64,000 nucleotides of DNA from Dyella choica (GTDB lineage: Bacteria; Pseudomonadota; Gammaproteobacteria; Xanthomonadales; Rhodanobacteraceae), in assembly GCF_003977665.1 (NCBI RefSeq), contig NZ_RYYV01000001.1, positions 1 to 64,000 on the forward strand, given 5' to 3'. The translations under genes were made by a program, and so were the position numbers. Under the pieces are notes generated by a model. That model worked only from the letters and a program-made list of their open reading frames with translations, did not search any database and had not been told where the DNA came from. Positions 46,655 through 54,913 of this stretch are shown piece by piece (within the stretch, counting starts at the first letter, position 1; each line of letters begins with the position of its first letter).

Positions 46655-47590
46655 CTAGTCGGTATAGCCGAACTGCTTCAACATGGAATCGTCATCCGCC
46701 CAGCCTTCCCGCACCTTAACCCACAGTCGCAGGAATACCTTGCGTTCGAACATGCGCTCCATATGCCTGCGCGCGGCGGTGCCGATGGCCTTGAGCTGCT
46801 CGCCGCCCTGCCCGATCACGATGGCCTTCTGGCCGTCGCGTTCCACCCAGATCACCGCATGAACTTCCGCCACGCCGTCGTCCCGGTCCTTGAATTGTTC
46901 GATCTCGACGGTGGTGGCGTACGGCAACTCCTGGTTGAGGCGCAGCATCAGCTGCTCGCGCACCATTTCCGCAGCCAGGAAACGCTCGCTGCGATCGGTG
47001 ATTTCGTCTTCGCCGAACACCGGCGCGCGCACCGGCAGGCGCGCAAGGATGTCCTGCGTAAGCATTTCCAGCCCCTTGCGCTTCAAGGCGCTCACGTAAT
47101 GCACTGCATCATAGCTGTGCTTTTCGATCAGCTCGGCCACAAAGGGCAGCAACGCCGCCTTGTCCTTGCTCAGATCAACCTTGTTGATCGCCAGCAGGCG
47201 CGGCATGCTCTGTTCGCGCAGCACTTCGTAGAGGGCTTCGTCCTCGTCGGTCCAGCGCCCGGCCTCGATCACCTGCACGGCCAGTTCCACTTCGCTGAGT
47301 GCGGAGTGCACGGCACGATTGAGGCTGCGGTTCATCGCCCGCTTGGCGCCACGATGCAGGCCCGGCGTATCAACGTAGAGAATCTGTCCGGCGTCGCTGG
47401 TGGCGATGCCGAGGATGCGATGGCGGGTGGTTTGCGGGCGCGGACTGACGATCGACAGACGAAAGCCGATCAGCGCATTGAGCAAGGTCGACTTGCCGAC
47501 ATTGGGCCGGCCCGCCAGCGCCACGAAGCCGCAGCGAAAGTCGGGATGCGGCGGCGCGTTTTCGGCAGCGTCATCGCGTTCTTCGTTCAT
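46655..47590 (-). CDS. era: GTPase Era
   Basis: 311 residues. G1 [10 protein letters not shown]3 DTPGLHRG and G4 INKVD are present, and the C-terminal KH domain includes [20 protein letters not shown] followed by GGEQLKAIG. Binds the 3' end of 16S rRNA and aids 30S assembly. The start at 47590 ([10 protein letters not shown]) gives a short acidic N-terminal extension; the longer frame is unlikely. Between rnc and era there is a 126-bp gap without a gene. Confidence 0.97.
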   Translation of the reverse strand: MNEERDDAAENAPPHPDFRCGFVALAGRPNVGKSTLLNALIGFRLSIVSPRPQTTRHRILGIATSDAGQILYVDTPGLHRGAKRAMNRSLNRAVHSALSEVELAVQVIEAGRWTDEDEALYEVLREQSMPRLLAINKVDLSKDKAALLPFVAELIEKHSYDAVHYVSALKRKGLEMLTQDILARLPVRAPVFGEDEITDRSERFLAAEMVREQLMLRLNQELPYATTVEIEQFKDRDDGVAEVHAVIWVERDGQKAIVIGQGGEQLKAIGTAARRHMERMFERKVFLRLWVKVREGWADDDSMLKQFGYTD

Positions 47591-47716
47591 AGTGTTCGGA
47601 TACTCTTTTAGTCGGGTATAAGCATGGCCCCGCGCGCTCGCGAACGCCACCGGCATGGCGGCAAGGCCATGCGGAAAACCTGGATTTCGATCGGGCGGCC
47701 ACCTCCGGCCGGGAAA

Positions 47717-48376
47717 TCACTGTCCTTCCTGCTCGCCTGCCAGTCGGGTCAGCACCGTCTCCGCCGCGTCCTGCTCGGCGAGCCGACGGCTGCTGCCGCG
47801 CCCTGCCGCCATCACCGCCGCGGGCTGGCTGACGAGGCAATGGACTTCGAAGATGCGCGCATGCTCCTCGCCTTCGGTCGCCACCAGTTCGTACTGCGGC
47901 AGCGGCAAACCTTGCGCCTGCAGCCATTCCTGCAATCGGGTCTTGGCGTCCTTGGAGGCATGCGGAAAGGCAGCGATACGGTCTGCAAACAGCGTGCGCA
48001 CCGTTGCTCTGCAAGCTTCGTAGCCACCGTCCAGGTAGATCGCTGCAACCAGCGCCTCGAAGGCATCGGCAAGGATGGAATCGCGCCGGTAGCCCCCGCT
48101 CTTCAGCTCGCCTGAACCCAGCTTCAGCTGGTCGCCGAGTTCCAGTTCGCGCGCCACCGCTGCCAGCGCCTGGCCATTTACCAGTTGTGCGCGCAGGCGC
48201 GACATGTCGCCTTCGGCCGCCTTGGGATGCGTTTCGTAAAGCATCTCGGCGATGATCGCCCCGAGCAGGGCATCGCCGAGAAACTCCATGCGCTCGTTGT
48301 TGGGTCTGCCGGCGCTGCGATGCGTCAGGGCGAGCGCGGCAAGCGACGGATCGCGAAAGTGATAAGGCAATTCCAC
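47717..48376 (-). CDS. rnc: Ribonuclease III
   Basis: 219 residues. The catalytic signature [13 protein letters not shown] and the second acidic cluster [18 protein letters not shown] form the two-metal site; a dsRNA-binding domain occupies about 150-215 ([20 protein letters not shown]). Processes rRNA precursors and structured mRNAs. The start is a GTG at 48376, two bases after the stop of the DUF4845 gene, with no other good start nearby. Conserved lepB-rnc-era-recO context. Confidence 0.96.
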   Translation of the reverse strand: MELPYHFRDPSLAALALTHRSAGRPNNERMEFLGDALLGAIIAEMLYETHPKAAEGDMSRLRAQLVNGQALAAVARELELGDQLKLGSGELKSGGYRRDSILADAFEALVAAIYLDGGYEACRATVRTLFADRIAAFPHASKDAKTRLQEWLQAQGLPLPQYELVATEGEEHARIFEVHCLVSQPAAVMAAGRGSSRRLAEQDAAETVLTRLAGEQEGQ

Positions 48377-48378
48377 AG

Positions 48379-48765
48379 TTATTGCGGGGGTGCGACATTG
48401 CCCTGTACGGGCACGCTCTTGCTGAAATGAATCAGGAAATCGATGTTGTACAGGAACGGGATCTGCTTGTCGTAGCTGACGCGCAGTTCGTTGCCGCCCG
48501 CGCCCGCGCCGAAGGTGATGTCGCTGGGGTGGACGGTTGCTTCATCGACGTACTGGAAATCGAGCTTGCGGACCAAGTCGCGCCGGACCTGGTCCAGCGT
48601 CTTGCCTTCCACGCCTTCGGTGGAGACCTGATTCATGGCCTTCACCACTCCCGCGTACTCGGTATAGGCCGGCACCAGCTTCATGGCCATGTAGGCGAAA
48701 AAGCCCGCCACGGCCAGCACCACGATGAAGCCGATGAGCGTGATGCCCGATTGTTTGGATTTCAT
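48379..48765 (-). CDS. DUF4845 membrane-anchored protein
   Basis: 128 residues with one N-terminal helix ([20 protein letters not shown]) preceded by a Lys/Gln-rich tip, resembling a prepilin-like start, then a small periplasmic domain with [19 protein letters not shown]. It is a standard inhabitant of the lepB-rnc gap in gammaproteobacteria and has no assigned function. It is essentially fused to rnc by a 2-nt spacing. Confidence 0.92.
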   Translation of the reverse strand: MKSKQSGITLIGFIVVLAVAGFFAYMAMKLVPAYTEYAGVVKAMNQVSTEGVEGKTLDQVRRDLVRKLDFQYVDEATVHPSDITFGAGAGGNELRVSYDKQIPFLYNIDFLIHFSKSVPVQGNVAPPQ

Positions 48766-48890
48766 GGTCCCCTCGCTATGCCGCCGGCGCGGCCCCTGTT
48801 CTGGATAAATACCCCATGGGCACTACTTTGCCCGGTCCGCGCAAGCATCGCCAGCGACATGTTCACGATTTGCCGGCAGGGCGTGCAAGC

Positions 48891-49790
48891 TCAGTGAATG
48901 ACCGTGCCGATGCGGTGGAAATCCACGCTGCCGGTACCCCAGCCTTTCCAGCTGAACCAGATCATGAATGCCTTGCCGACCAGATTCTGTTCCGGCAGGC
49001 AACCCCACCAGCGGCTGTCCTCGCTGTTCTCGCGGTCGTCACCCATCACGAGGTAGCAGTTCGGCGGCACCACGGACGGCACGCGCGCATTGGGGACCGG
49101 TGGCGTAGGGCCGCGTGCAGGCATGCGTGCAATGAGGTGATTGACCGGGCCGAGCTGCTCGCTCCACACGGTGGCGTTGTAGTACAGCAGCTCGTTGTCT
49201 TCGGGACGGGCCGGATTGCCCTTGAACGAGCCGATTTGCGTATCGACCACCGGCTTGCCGTTGATCACGATCTGGCTGTCGTGCACTTCGATGGTGTCGC
49301 CCGGCAGGCCGATCACACGCTTGATCCAGTTCTGGCCGGGAACCGGCGCATGCGTATCGGCACAGGTCATGTCGCCGCTGCGCACTGTCCTGCCATTATC
49401 GTCTTGGCAAATGTAGCCGGGAAAGCGGAATACCACCACGTCACCACGCTTGGGCTCGCCGAGGCCGACGACCTTGTTGTTGAAGGCGGGCAGACGCAGT
49501 CCGTAGGCGAACTTGTTGACCAGGATGAAATCACCTACGTCGAGCGTGGGCATCATCGAACCGGACGGAATACGGAACGGTTCGGCCACGAAGGAGCGCA
49601 GCAGCAGCACCACGAAGATCACCGGGAACAGCGAACGGGCCCAATCCACCGCCGCCGGATCGCGATACTCCTCTGCGGCCGCCTCAAAGCGCGCCTTGCG
49701 CTTGCGATACAGCATCAGGCGATCGAGGCCCCAAACCACACCGAACAGAACGGTGAGGGCGAGCAGAATGGCCGAAAAGTCAAAATCCAT
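48891..49790 (-). CDS. lepB: Signal peptidase I
   Basis: 299 residues. Two N-terminal helices (about 6-25 and 52-68) anchor the periplasmic catalytic domain. The nucleophile Ser is in FRIPSGSMMPTL and the general-base Lys in WIKRVIGLPGDTIEV; box E is NCYLVMGDDRENSEDSRWWG. Cleaves signal peptides of exported proteins. Follows lepA by 12 nt, the canonical order. Confidence 0.97.
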   Translation of the reverse strand: MDFDFSAILLALTVLFGVVWGLDRLMLYRKRKARFEAAAEEYRDPAAVDWARSLFPVIFVVLLLRSFVAEPFRIPSGSMMPTLDVGDFILVNKFAYGLRLPAFNNKVVGLGEPKRGDVVVFRFPGYICQDDNGRTVRSGDMTCADTHAPVPGQNWIKRVIGLPGDTIEVHDSQIVINGKPVVDTQIGSFKGNPARPEDNELLYYNATVWSEQLGPVNHLIARMPARGPTPPVPNARVPSVVPPNCYLVMGDDRENSEDSRWWGCLPEQNLVGKAFMIWFSWKGWGTGSVDFHRIGTVIH

Positions 49791-49802
49791 GCGTTGGCTC
49801 CG

Positions 49803-51593
49803 CTATTTGTCCACTTTGAGCACGGCAAGGAAGGCTTCCTGCGGAATCTCTACCCGACCGACCTGCTTCATGCGCTTCTTGCCTTCTTTCTGCTTTTCCA
49901 GCAGCTTCTTCTTGCGGCTGACGTCGCCACCGTAGCACTTGGCGAGAACATTCTTGCGCAGCGCCTTCACCGTCGAGCGCGCAATGACCTGCGCGCCGAC
50001 GGCAGCCTGGATCGCGACGTCGAACTGCTGGCGTGGAATCAGGTCCTTCATGCGCTCCACCAGATCGCGACCGCGCCGATCGGCATGGCTGCGGTGCACG
50101 ATCAGACTGAGCGCATCCACGCGGTCGCCATTGATGAGCACGTCCACACGCACGAACGGGCCGGCGTCGAAGCGCTCCATGTGGTAGTCCATGGACGCAT
50201 AACCGCGCGAAACCGATTTGAGCTTGTCGAAGAAATCCAGCACCACTTCCGCCAGCGGCAGCTCGTAGTTGATCTGCACCTGCGTGGCCAGATACTGAAT
50301 GGAACGCTGCACGCCGCGCTTTTCTTCGCACAGGGTGATGATGTTGCCGATGTAATCGGGCGGCGTAAGGATGTTCGCCACGATCACCGGCTCCCGGATT
50401 TCCTCGATCTGGGTGACCGGCGGCAGGCGCGCAGGGTTGTCCAGTTGCATCACCGAGCCGTCGCTTTTGAGGATTTCGTACACCACGGTAGGCGCGGTAG
50501 TGATGAGGTCCAGATCGTATTCGCGCTCCAGGCGCTCCTGCACGATCTCCATATGCAGCATGCCGAGAAAGCCGCATCGAAAGCCGAAGCCCATCGCTTC
50601 GGAGCTTTCCGGTTCGAAGAACAGCGCCGCGTCGTTGAGTCGCAGTTTGTCCAGCGCTTCACGCAGGGCAGGGAAATCATCGGCCGAAACCGGGAACAGG
50701 CCGGCGAACACTCGCGGCTGCATGGTCTGGAAACCAGGCAGCGGATGCGGCGCGGGCTTGGCGGCCAAGGTCAAGGTGTCGCCTACAGGCGCGCCGTGCA
50801 CATCCTTGATGGAGGCGGTGATCCAGCCCACTTCGCCGGCGGAAAGCTTGTCCAGTTTCTTGCGCTTGGGCGTGAACACCCCCACTTCGCTGACTTCATG
50901 CGCACGGCCGGTGGACATGACCAGCAGCTTGTCACCGGGCTTGATTTCACCCTGCATGATGCGCACCAGCGACACCACGCCCAGATAGTTGTCGAACCAG
51001 GAATCGATGATCAGCGCCTGCAGGCGATCGGTATCGCGCGGCTTAGGCGGCGGAATGCGCGCGACGATGGCTTCGAGCACCTCCACCACGTTCTGGCCGG
51101 TCTTGGCGCTGACCGCCACGGCGTCGGTGGCGTCAATGCCGATCACGGCTTCGATTTCACCCTTTACCTTGTCCGGATCGGCGGTCGGGAGGTCGATCTT
51201 GTTGAGCACCGGCACCACTTCCAGCCCCTGCTCTACGGCGGTGTAGCAGTTGGCGACCGACTGCGCCTCCACCCCCTGCGCCGCATCCACCACCAGCAGC
51301 GCGCCTTCGCAGGCAGCGAGCGAGCGGCTCACTTCGTAGGAAAAATCGACATGGCCAGGCGTGTCGATGAAATTGAGCTGATAAGTCTTGCCGTTCCGCG
51401 CCTTGTACGGCAGCGACACGGACTGCGCCTTGATGGTGATGCCGCGCTCGCGTTCGATCGGGTTGCTGTCGAGCACCTGGGCTTCCATCTCGCGCTCGGC
51501 CAGCCCGCCGCAGATCTGAATGATGCGGTCGGCAAGCGTCGATTTGCCGTGATCGATGTGGGCGATGATGGAGAAATTGCGAATCAGTTCCAT
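49803..51593 (-). CDS. lepA: Elongation factor 4 (LepA)
   Basis: 596 residues. GTPase domain with [23 protein letters not shown] and [11 protein letters not shown]; domains II, III and V resemble EF-G; the unique C-terminal domain has [20 protein letters not shown]. Acts on ribosomes (back-translocation or initiation quality control). I start at the ATG at 51593 ([18 protein letters not shown]), matching homologues; an in-frame GTG two codons earlier is possible. It precedes lepB in one operon. Confidence 0.97.
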   Translation of the reverse strand: MELIRNFSIIAHIDHGKSTLADRIIQICGGLAEREMEAQVLDSNPIERERGITIKAQSVSLPYKARNGKTYQLNFIDTPGHVDFSYEVSRSLAACEGALLVVDAAQGVEAQSVANCYTAVEQGLEVVPVLNKIDLPTADPDKVKGEIEAVIGIDATDAVAVSAKTGQNVVEVLEAIVARIPPPKPRDTDRLQALIIDSWFDNYLGVVSLVRIMQGEIKPGDKLLVMSTGRAHEVSEVGVFTPKRKKLDKLSAGEVGWITASIKDVHGAPVGDTLTLAAKPAPHPLPGFQTMQPRVFAGLFPVSADDFPALREALDKLRLNDAALFFEPESSEAMGFGFRCGFLGMLHMEIVQERLEREYDLDLITTAPTVVYEILKSDGSVMQLDNPARLPPVTQIEEIREPVIVANILTPPDYIGNIITLCEEKRGVQRSIQYLATQVQINYELPLAEVVLDFFDKLKSVSRGYASMDYHMERFDAGPFVRVDVLINGDRVDALSLIVHRSHADRRGRDLVERMKDLIPRQQFDVAIQAAVGAQVIARSTVKALRKNVLAKCYGGDVSRKKKLLEKQKEGKKRMKQVGRVEIPQEAFLAVLKVDK

Positions 51594-51735
51594 GGGCACG
51601 CTGTCAGCTTCACCGCCCCGCGCGATGCAAGGCTGGCCATCACCGGAATGGCGATATTAGCCGCTTATTATCGCATGGATTGAGAACGTCGGCCCACGTT
51701 GCCATTGGGCAGCCCCCCCCCTGGAGCCAACCCAA

Positions 51736-51762
51736 GCAAGGCCCGCCTCACGGCGGGCTTTC
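51736..51762. terminator. Hairpin between degP and lepA
   Basis: GCCCGCC-TCAC-GGCGGGC, a strong stem with the T-rich side (TTTCGT) on the plus strand and a weaker CTTGCTT run on the minus strand. Given that both neighbours are minus-strand genes, it probably ends degP transcripts. Confidence 0.6.
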
Positions 51763-51772
51763 GTACAGGGAC

Positions 51773-53242
51773 TCAATCCGCTTTTTCGCTGGGAACGGTC
51801 AGTGCTATGAAATTGTTCGAATCGCCGCGCCGCACCAGCAACAGCACGGTATCGCCCGGCTTCACCCCCGCCGTGGCGGCGCGGAACGCTTCCACACTGC
51901 CCACCTTCTTCTGGTTCACCATCAGGATTACGTCACCCTGCTGCAGGCCGGCCTGTGCGGCTGCCGGGCCACTGACGTTCGCAATGGCCACACCCTCGCC
52001 GGCTTTCAGGCCAAGCTGACTGCGGGTGGGGGCGTCCACATTCTCGACGCTGAGACCTAGTGCGTCCGCGCCGCTGCTCGGGGCCGCCTTGTCCAGTGCT
52101 GCGCTGGCATTCTGATCACGTGGCATGGCGCTGATGGTCGCGTTGACGGTCTTTTCCTTGCCATCGCGCAGAATCTTGAGCGGTACCGTGGTGCCTGGCT
52201 TCGTCATGGCAACCAGGGGGGGCAAGTCCGCCCCCTGTACGACGTCACTGCCGTTGTAGGCAAGAATGATGTCGCCCGATTGCAGACCCGCCTTCTGTGC
52301 GGCGCTATCTGGCGACACGCTGACCACGATCGCACCTTTGGCGCTGTCCAGTTTCAATGCCTTCACGACATCGTCATCGACCGGCTTGATCTGAACACCC
52401 AGCATGCCGCGCGTGACGTAGCCCTTGCTCTTCAGCTGGTCGACCGCGTTCATCGCCAGGTCGATCGGGATCGAAAAGGCAACGCCCTGGTAGCCACCTG
52501 TATCCGAATAGATCTGCGAGTTGATGCCCACCACCTGGCCCTGCAAGTTGAACAGCGGGCCACCGGAATTGCCGCGATTGATCGGCACATCGGTCTGGAT
52601 GAAGGAGGTGCTGGGCTGATCCCTGTTGCCGAGGCTACGTCCCACCGCACTTACGATGCCTTGTGTCACGGTGTAGTCGAAGCCGAACGGTGAGCCGATC
52701 GCCAGCACCCATTGGCCGGGCTTGAGCAGGCTCGAATCGCCAATGCTCACTGCCGGCAGGCTGCCGCCAGCATCCACCTTCAGCAGTGCTATGTCATAGG
52801 TTGGATCGGTACCCACCACTTTGGCTGTCAGCGTGCGGCGATCCTGTAGGCGGACAGTGACGGCATCAGCGTGATCGACCACGTGGTTATTGGTGAGAAT
52901 GTAGCCGTCGCCGGAAAGGATGAAGCCCGAACCCAACGAGGTGTGTGCCTGCTCTTCCGGCGACGGCAGCATCGGCATGCCGAAGAAGCGACGGAAAATT
53001 TCCGCCTGACCAGGGTCCATGCCCTGTAGCGGTACACCTCCGGCACTCTTTGGACGGCGCCCGGAATACTTTGCCTCCACATGCACCACCGCGGGAGCGT
53101 TCTTCTGCACGATACCGGTGAAGTCGGGCAAACCGGCAACAGCAGGCGCAGCCTGCGCCCACGCCATGGCCACCCCCAAACCCAGGGAACAGCCCAGCAG
53201 GCCACGAAGAAGACGGCTGGTGACGGGACGGCGTTGATTCAT
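51773..53242 (-). CDS. Do-family periplasmic serine protease (DegP/MucD)
   Basis: 489 residues with a signal peptide (about 1-30). The trypsin-like domain has the catalytic triad: His in YILTNNHVVDHADAV, Asp in DPTYDIALLKV, Ser in NRGNSGGPLFN. Two PDZ domains follow (about 285-375 and 395-485). Degrades or refolds misfolded envelope proteins. The position right after rpoE-rseA matches mucD in pseudomonads and xanthomonads. A GAGGAG site precedes the ATG. Confidence 0.96.
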   Translation of the reverse strand: MNQRRPVTSRLLRGLLGCSLGLGVAMAWAQAAPAVAGLPDFTGIVQKNAPAVVHVEAKYSGRRPKSAGGVPLQGMDPGQAEIFRRFFGMPMLPSPEEQAHTSLGSGFILSGDGYILTNNHVVDHADAVTVRLQDRRTLTAKVVGTDPTYDIALLKVDAGGSLPAVSIGDSSLLKPGQWVLAIGSPFGFDYTVTQGIVSAVGRSLGNRDQPSTSFIQTDVPINRGNSGGPLFNLQGQVVGINSQIYSDTGGYQGVAFSIPIDLAMNAVDQLKSKGYVTRGMLGVQIKPVDDDVVKALKLDSAKGAIVVSVSPDSAAQKAGLQSGDIILAYNGSDVVQGADLPPLVAMTKPGTTVPLKILRDGKEKTVNATISAMPRDQNASAALDKAAPSSGADALGLSVENVDAPTRSQLGLKAGEGVAIANVSGPAAAQAGLQQGDVILMVNQKKVGSVEAFRAATAGVKPGDTVLLLVRRGDSNNFIALTVPSEKAD

Positions 53243-53352
53243 GACTCCTCCTCTGGCTACAGGCGCCTCTCTTCACGCTCCAGGGCTCGCCAGGCGGAAC
53301 GAGAGAAAGGGACAACGAAGAAAAAACGAGCAAGCAAACGGCTGCCCCAGCA

Positions 53353-53382
53353 GAAAGCGGTAAGCCCATGCTCACCGCTTTC
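53353..53382 (-). terminator. Hairpin between rseA and degP
   Basis: GAAAGCGGTAAG-CCCATG-CTCACCGCTTTC (one mismatch) in the 152-bp gap. It may partially terminate rpoE-rseA transcripts before degP. The following T-run is short, so read-through is likely. Confidence 0.55.
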
Positions 53383-53394
53383 GAGGCATATTGC

Positions 53395-54072
53395 CTAGTG
53401 GGTGCCTTGAGCAGCGGCTGGCCGCGCCTGCGGGGTGTCGATCAGCATCAGATAGCTGCCGTCCTGGCTGTCCAGCGCCCCGTAGCCCTGCATGGAATAA
53501 TTCTGGGTGCGGTAGCGCTGAAACAGCGGATTGTCCATCGGATCACCCAGGGTCACCGAAGCACGCTGGCTCAATGCCGAGGCCGAATAGGGGCTCAAGG
53601 AAGGCGGCACGGCCGCCAGCAGATCATTGCCTGAATGCCTTGTAACAGCCGTGGCCGTGGTCGCGGCAAGTGACGCGCCGGCGCGAACGCCACGGGCGGC
53701 GGTTGCGCCGCTGGCGGCAAGCCGGGCCGGCGGACGTTCGGAATCGGGCGCCGTCGGCCGCGACACCATCAGCGCCGCTACCGCAACGCTGGCGGCGATC
53801 GCGCCGCCCATGGACAGCCGCAGCCAGTCACGCCTGGGCGACTTGGCAACGGAATGTTCGCCCTCAATGGCCGCCATCACCCGTGACGCGAAGCCGTCGC
53901 TGGCCATGGCCGGCAATTGCCTGCGCAATCCCTCGCCGACAACGTGATAGCGCGCCCATACCTGCACCAGCGAACCATCGTGATCGAGCCTGCGCAACAA
54001 AAAGCGCAACTCTTCCCTGGACAACTCACCGTCCATGGCTGCGGAGAGATTTTCCATGTTGGCTTCAGTCAT
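53395..54072 (-). CDS. rseA: Anti-sigma-E factor RseA
   Basis: 225 residues. The cytoplasmic N-terminal sigma-binding domain (ENLSAAMDGELSREELRFLL, RRL...) is followed by one membrane helix (about 87-105, GGAIAASVAVAALMVS) and a periplasmic tail that would be cut by DegS-like proteases on envelope stress. The ATG overlaps the rpoE stop (ATGA), keeping sigma and anti-sigma in ratio. No rseB gene follows; degP comes next. Confidence 0.93.
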   Translation of the reverse strand: MTEANMENLSAAMDGELSREELRFLLRRLDHDGSLVQVWARYHVVGEGLRRQLPAMASDGFASRVMAAIEGEHSVAKSPRRDWLRLSMGGAIAASVAVAALMVSRPTAPDSERPPARLAASGATAARGVRAGASLAATTATAVTRHSGNDLLAAVPPSLSPYSASALSQRASVTLGDPMDNPLFQRYRTQNYSMQGYGALDSQDGSYLMLIDTPQARPAAAQGTH

Positions 54073-54665
54073 GACATCCGATCCTCGCGGTCTGAGAGCA
54101 ATGGCCGCAACTTTTCATCGATCGCCTCGCGTGCCCGGAAGATGCGCGAACGCACCGTTCCAATCGGGCAGCCCATGGCTTCGGCAATCTCTTCGTAGCT
54201 GAGGCCTTCCACTTCACGCAGGGTGATGGCTGTCCGCAGCTCCTCGGGCAAGGCTTGGACAGTGGCAAACACCGTTTGTTCAATTTCCTGGCGCATCAAT
54301 TCACGCTCGGGGGTGGCCCCCTCCTGCATGCGATCGGCGCCCGACACGAACACAGCATCCTCGATGGCGATATCGTCCGCCGGCGGCCGGCGGCCCATCG
54401 CCACCAGGTGGTTCTTGGCCGTGTTCACGGCAATCTTGTACATCCAAGTATAGAAAGCACTCTCGCCGCGGAACGAGCCGATGGCACGCCAGGCGCGGAC
54501 GAAAGCCTCCTGCGCCACGTCCTCGCATTCGGCGGCGTTGTGGACATAGCGGGAAATGAGCCCGATGACTTTGTTCTGATATTTGCGCACCAGCAGGTCG
54601 AAAGCGCGCCTGTCCCCATTTTGGACACGCTCTACCAGCACGCTGTCGAGTTCGTTATCGCCCAT
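54069..54665 (-). CDS. rpoE: RNA polymerase sigma-E factor
   Basis: 198 residues of the ECF group. Region 2 (FDLLVRKYQNKVIGLISRYV, then DVAQEAFVRAWRAIGSFRG) and region 4 (LPEELRTAITLREVEGLSYE, then EIAEAMGCPIGTVRSRIFRA) are complete. Drives envelope-stress genes. Start chosen at 54665 (MGDNELDSVL) because AAGGAG lies 9 nt before it; the ATG three codons upstream abuts that site and cannot use it. The candidate sigma-E promoter upstream suggests autoregulation. Confidence 0.96.
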   Translation of the reverse strand: MGDNELDSVLVERVQNGDRRAFDLLVRKYQNKVIGLISRYVHNAAECEDVAQEAFVRAWRAIGSFRGESAFYTWMYKIAVNTAKNHLVAMGRRPPADDIAIEDAVFVSGADRMQEGATPERELMRQEIEQTVFATVQALPEELRTAITLREVEGLSYEEIAEAMGCPIGTVRSRIFRAREAIDEKLRPLLSDREDRMS

Positions 54666-54725
54666 CCGGGCCATCTCCTTCGTCACTGAACCATACCGGG
54701 ATGTTCCATCGGATGGGCGAGCTGC

Positions 54726-54752
54726 TCTGACCCGTTTTGCGCCGGCAAGTTC
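54726..54752 (-). promoter_or_regulatory. Candidate sigma-E promoter of rpoE
   Basis: On the minus strand GAACTT-N16-TCAGA matches the sigma-E -35 element (GAACTT) and closely the -10 element (TCTGA), about 60 bp before the rpoE ATG. Autoregulated rpoE promoters of this type are common in the family. Confidence 0.65.
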
Positions 54753-54828
54753 AGCGCGCGAAGGTTCAACCCAGCCCATTCTAAGATAGGGACGCTACGT
54801 CGAGGCTCAAGGAGCGGCGAGATTTCAA

Positions 54829-54913
54829 TAAGGATGCCCTGTGCCACGCGACACACTCTGCGGGCCTTCTGGACGCCATGCCGGGTTGCGTGGAACAGAT
54901 CGGGGCATCCTTA
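54829..54913. repeat. Stem-loop repeat copy 1, downstream of the GGDEF-EAL gene
   Basis: The stem TAAGGATGCCC...GGGGCATCCTTA encloses TGTGCCACGCGACACACTCT and GCGGGCCTTCTGGACGCCAT. About 75 bp are nearly identical to 58195-58270, in the same orientation. The TAA stop of the GGDEF-EAL gene lies in the stem, so it is probably that gene's terminator. Confidence 0.8.

Noticed and set aside
48816-51683. 955-residue plus-strand frame opposite lepB and lepA
   Set aside because: Antisense shadow with no domains; lepA and lepB are unmistakable on the other strand.
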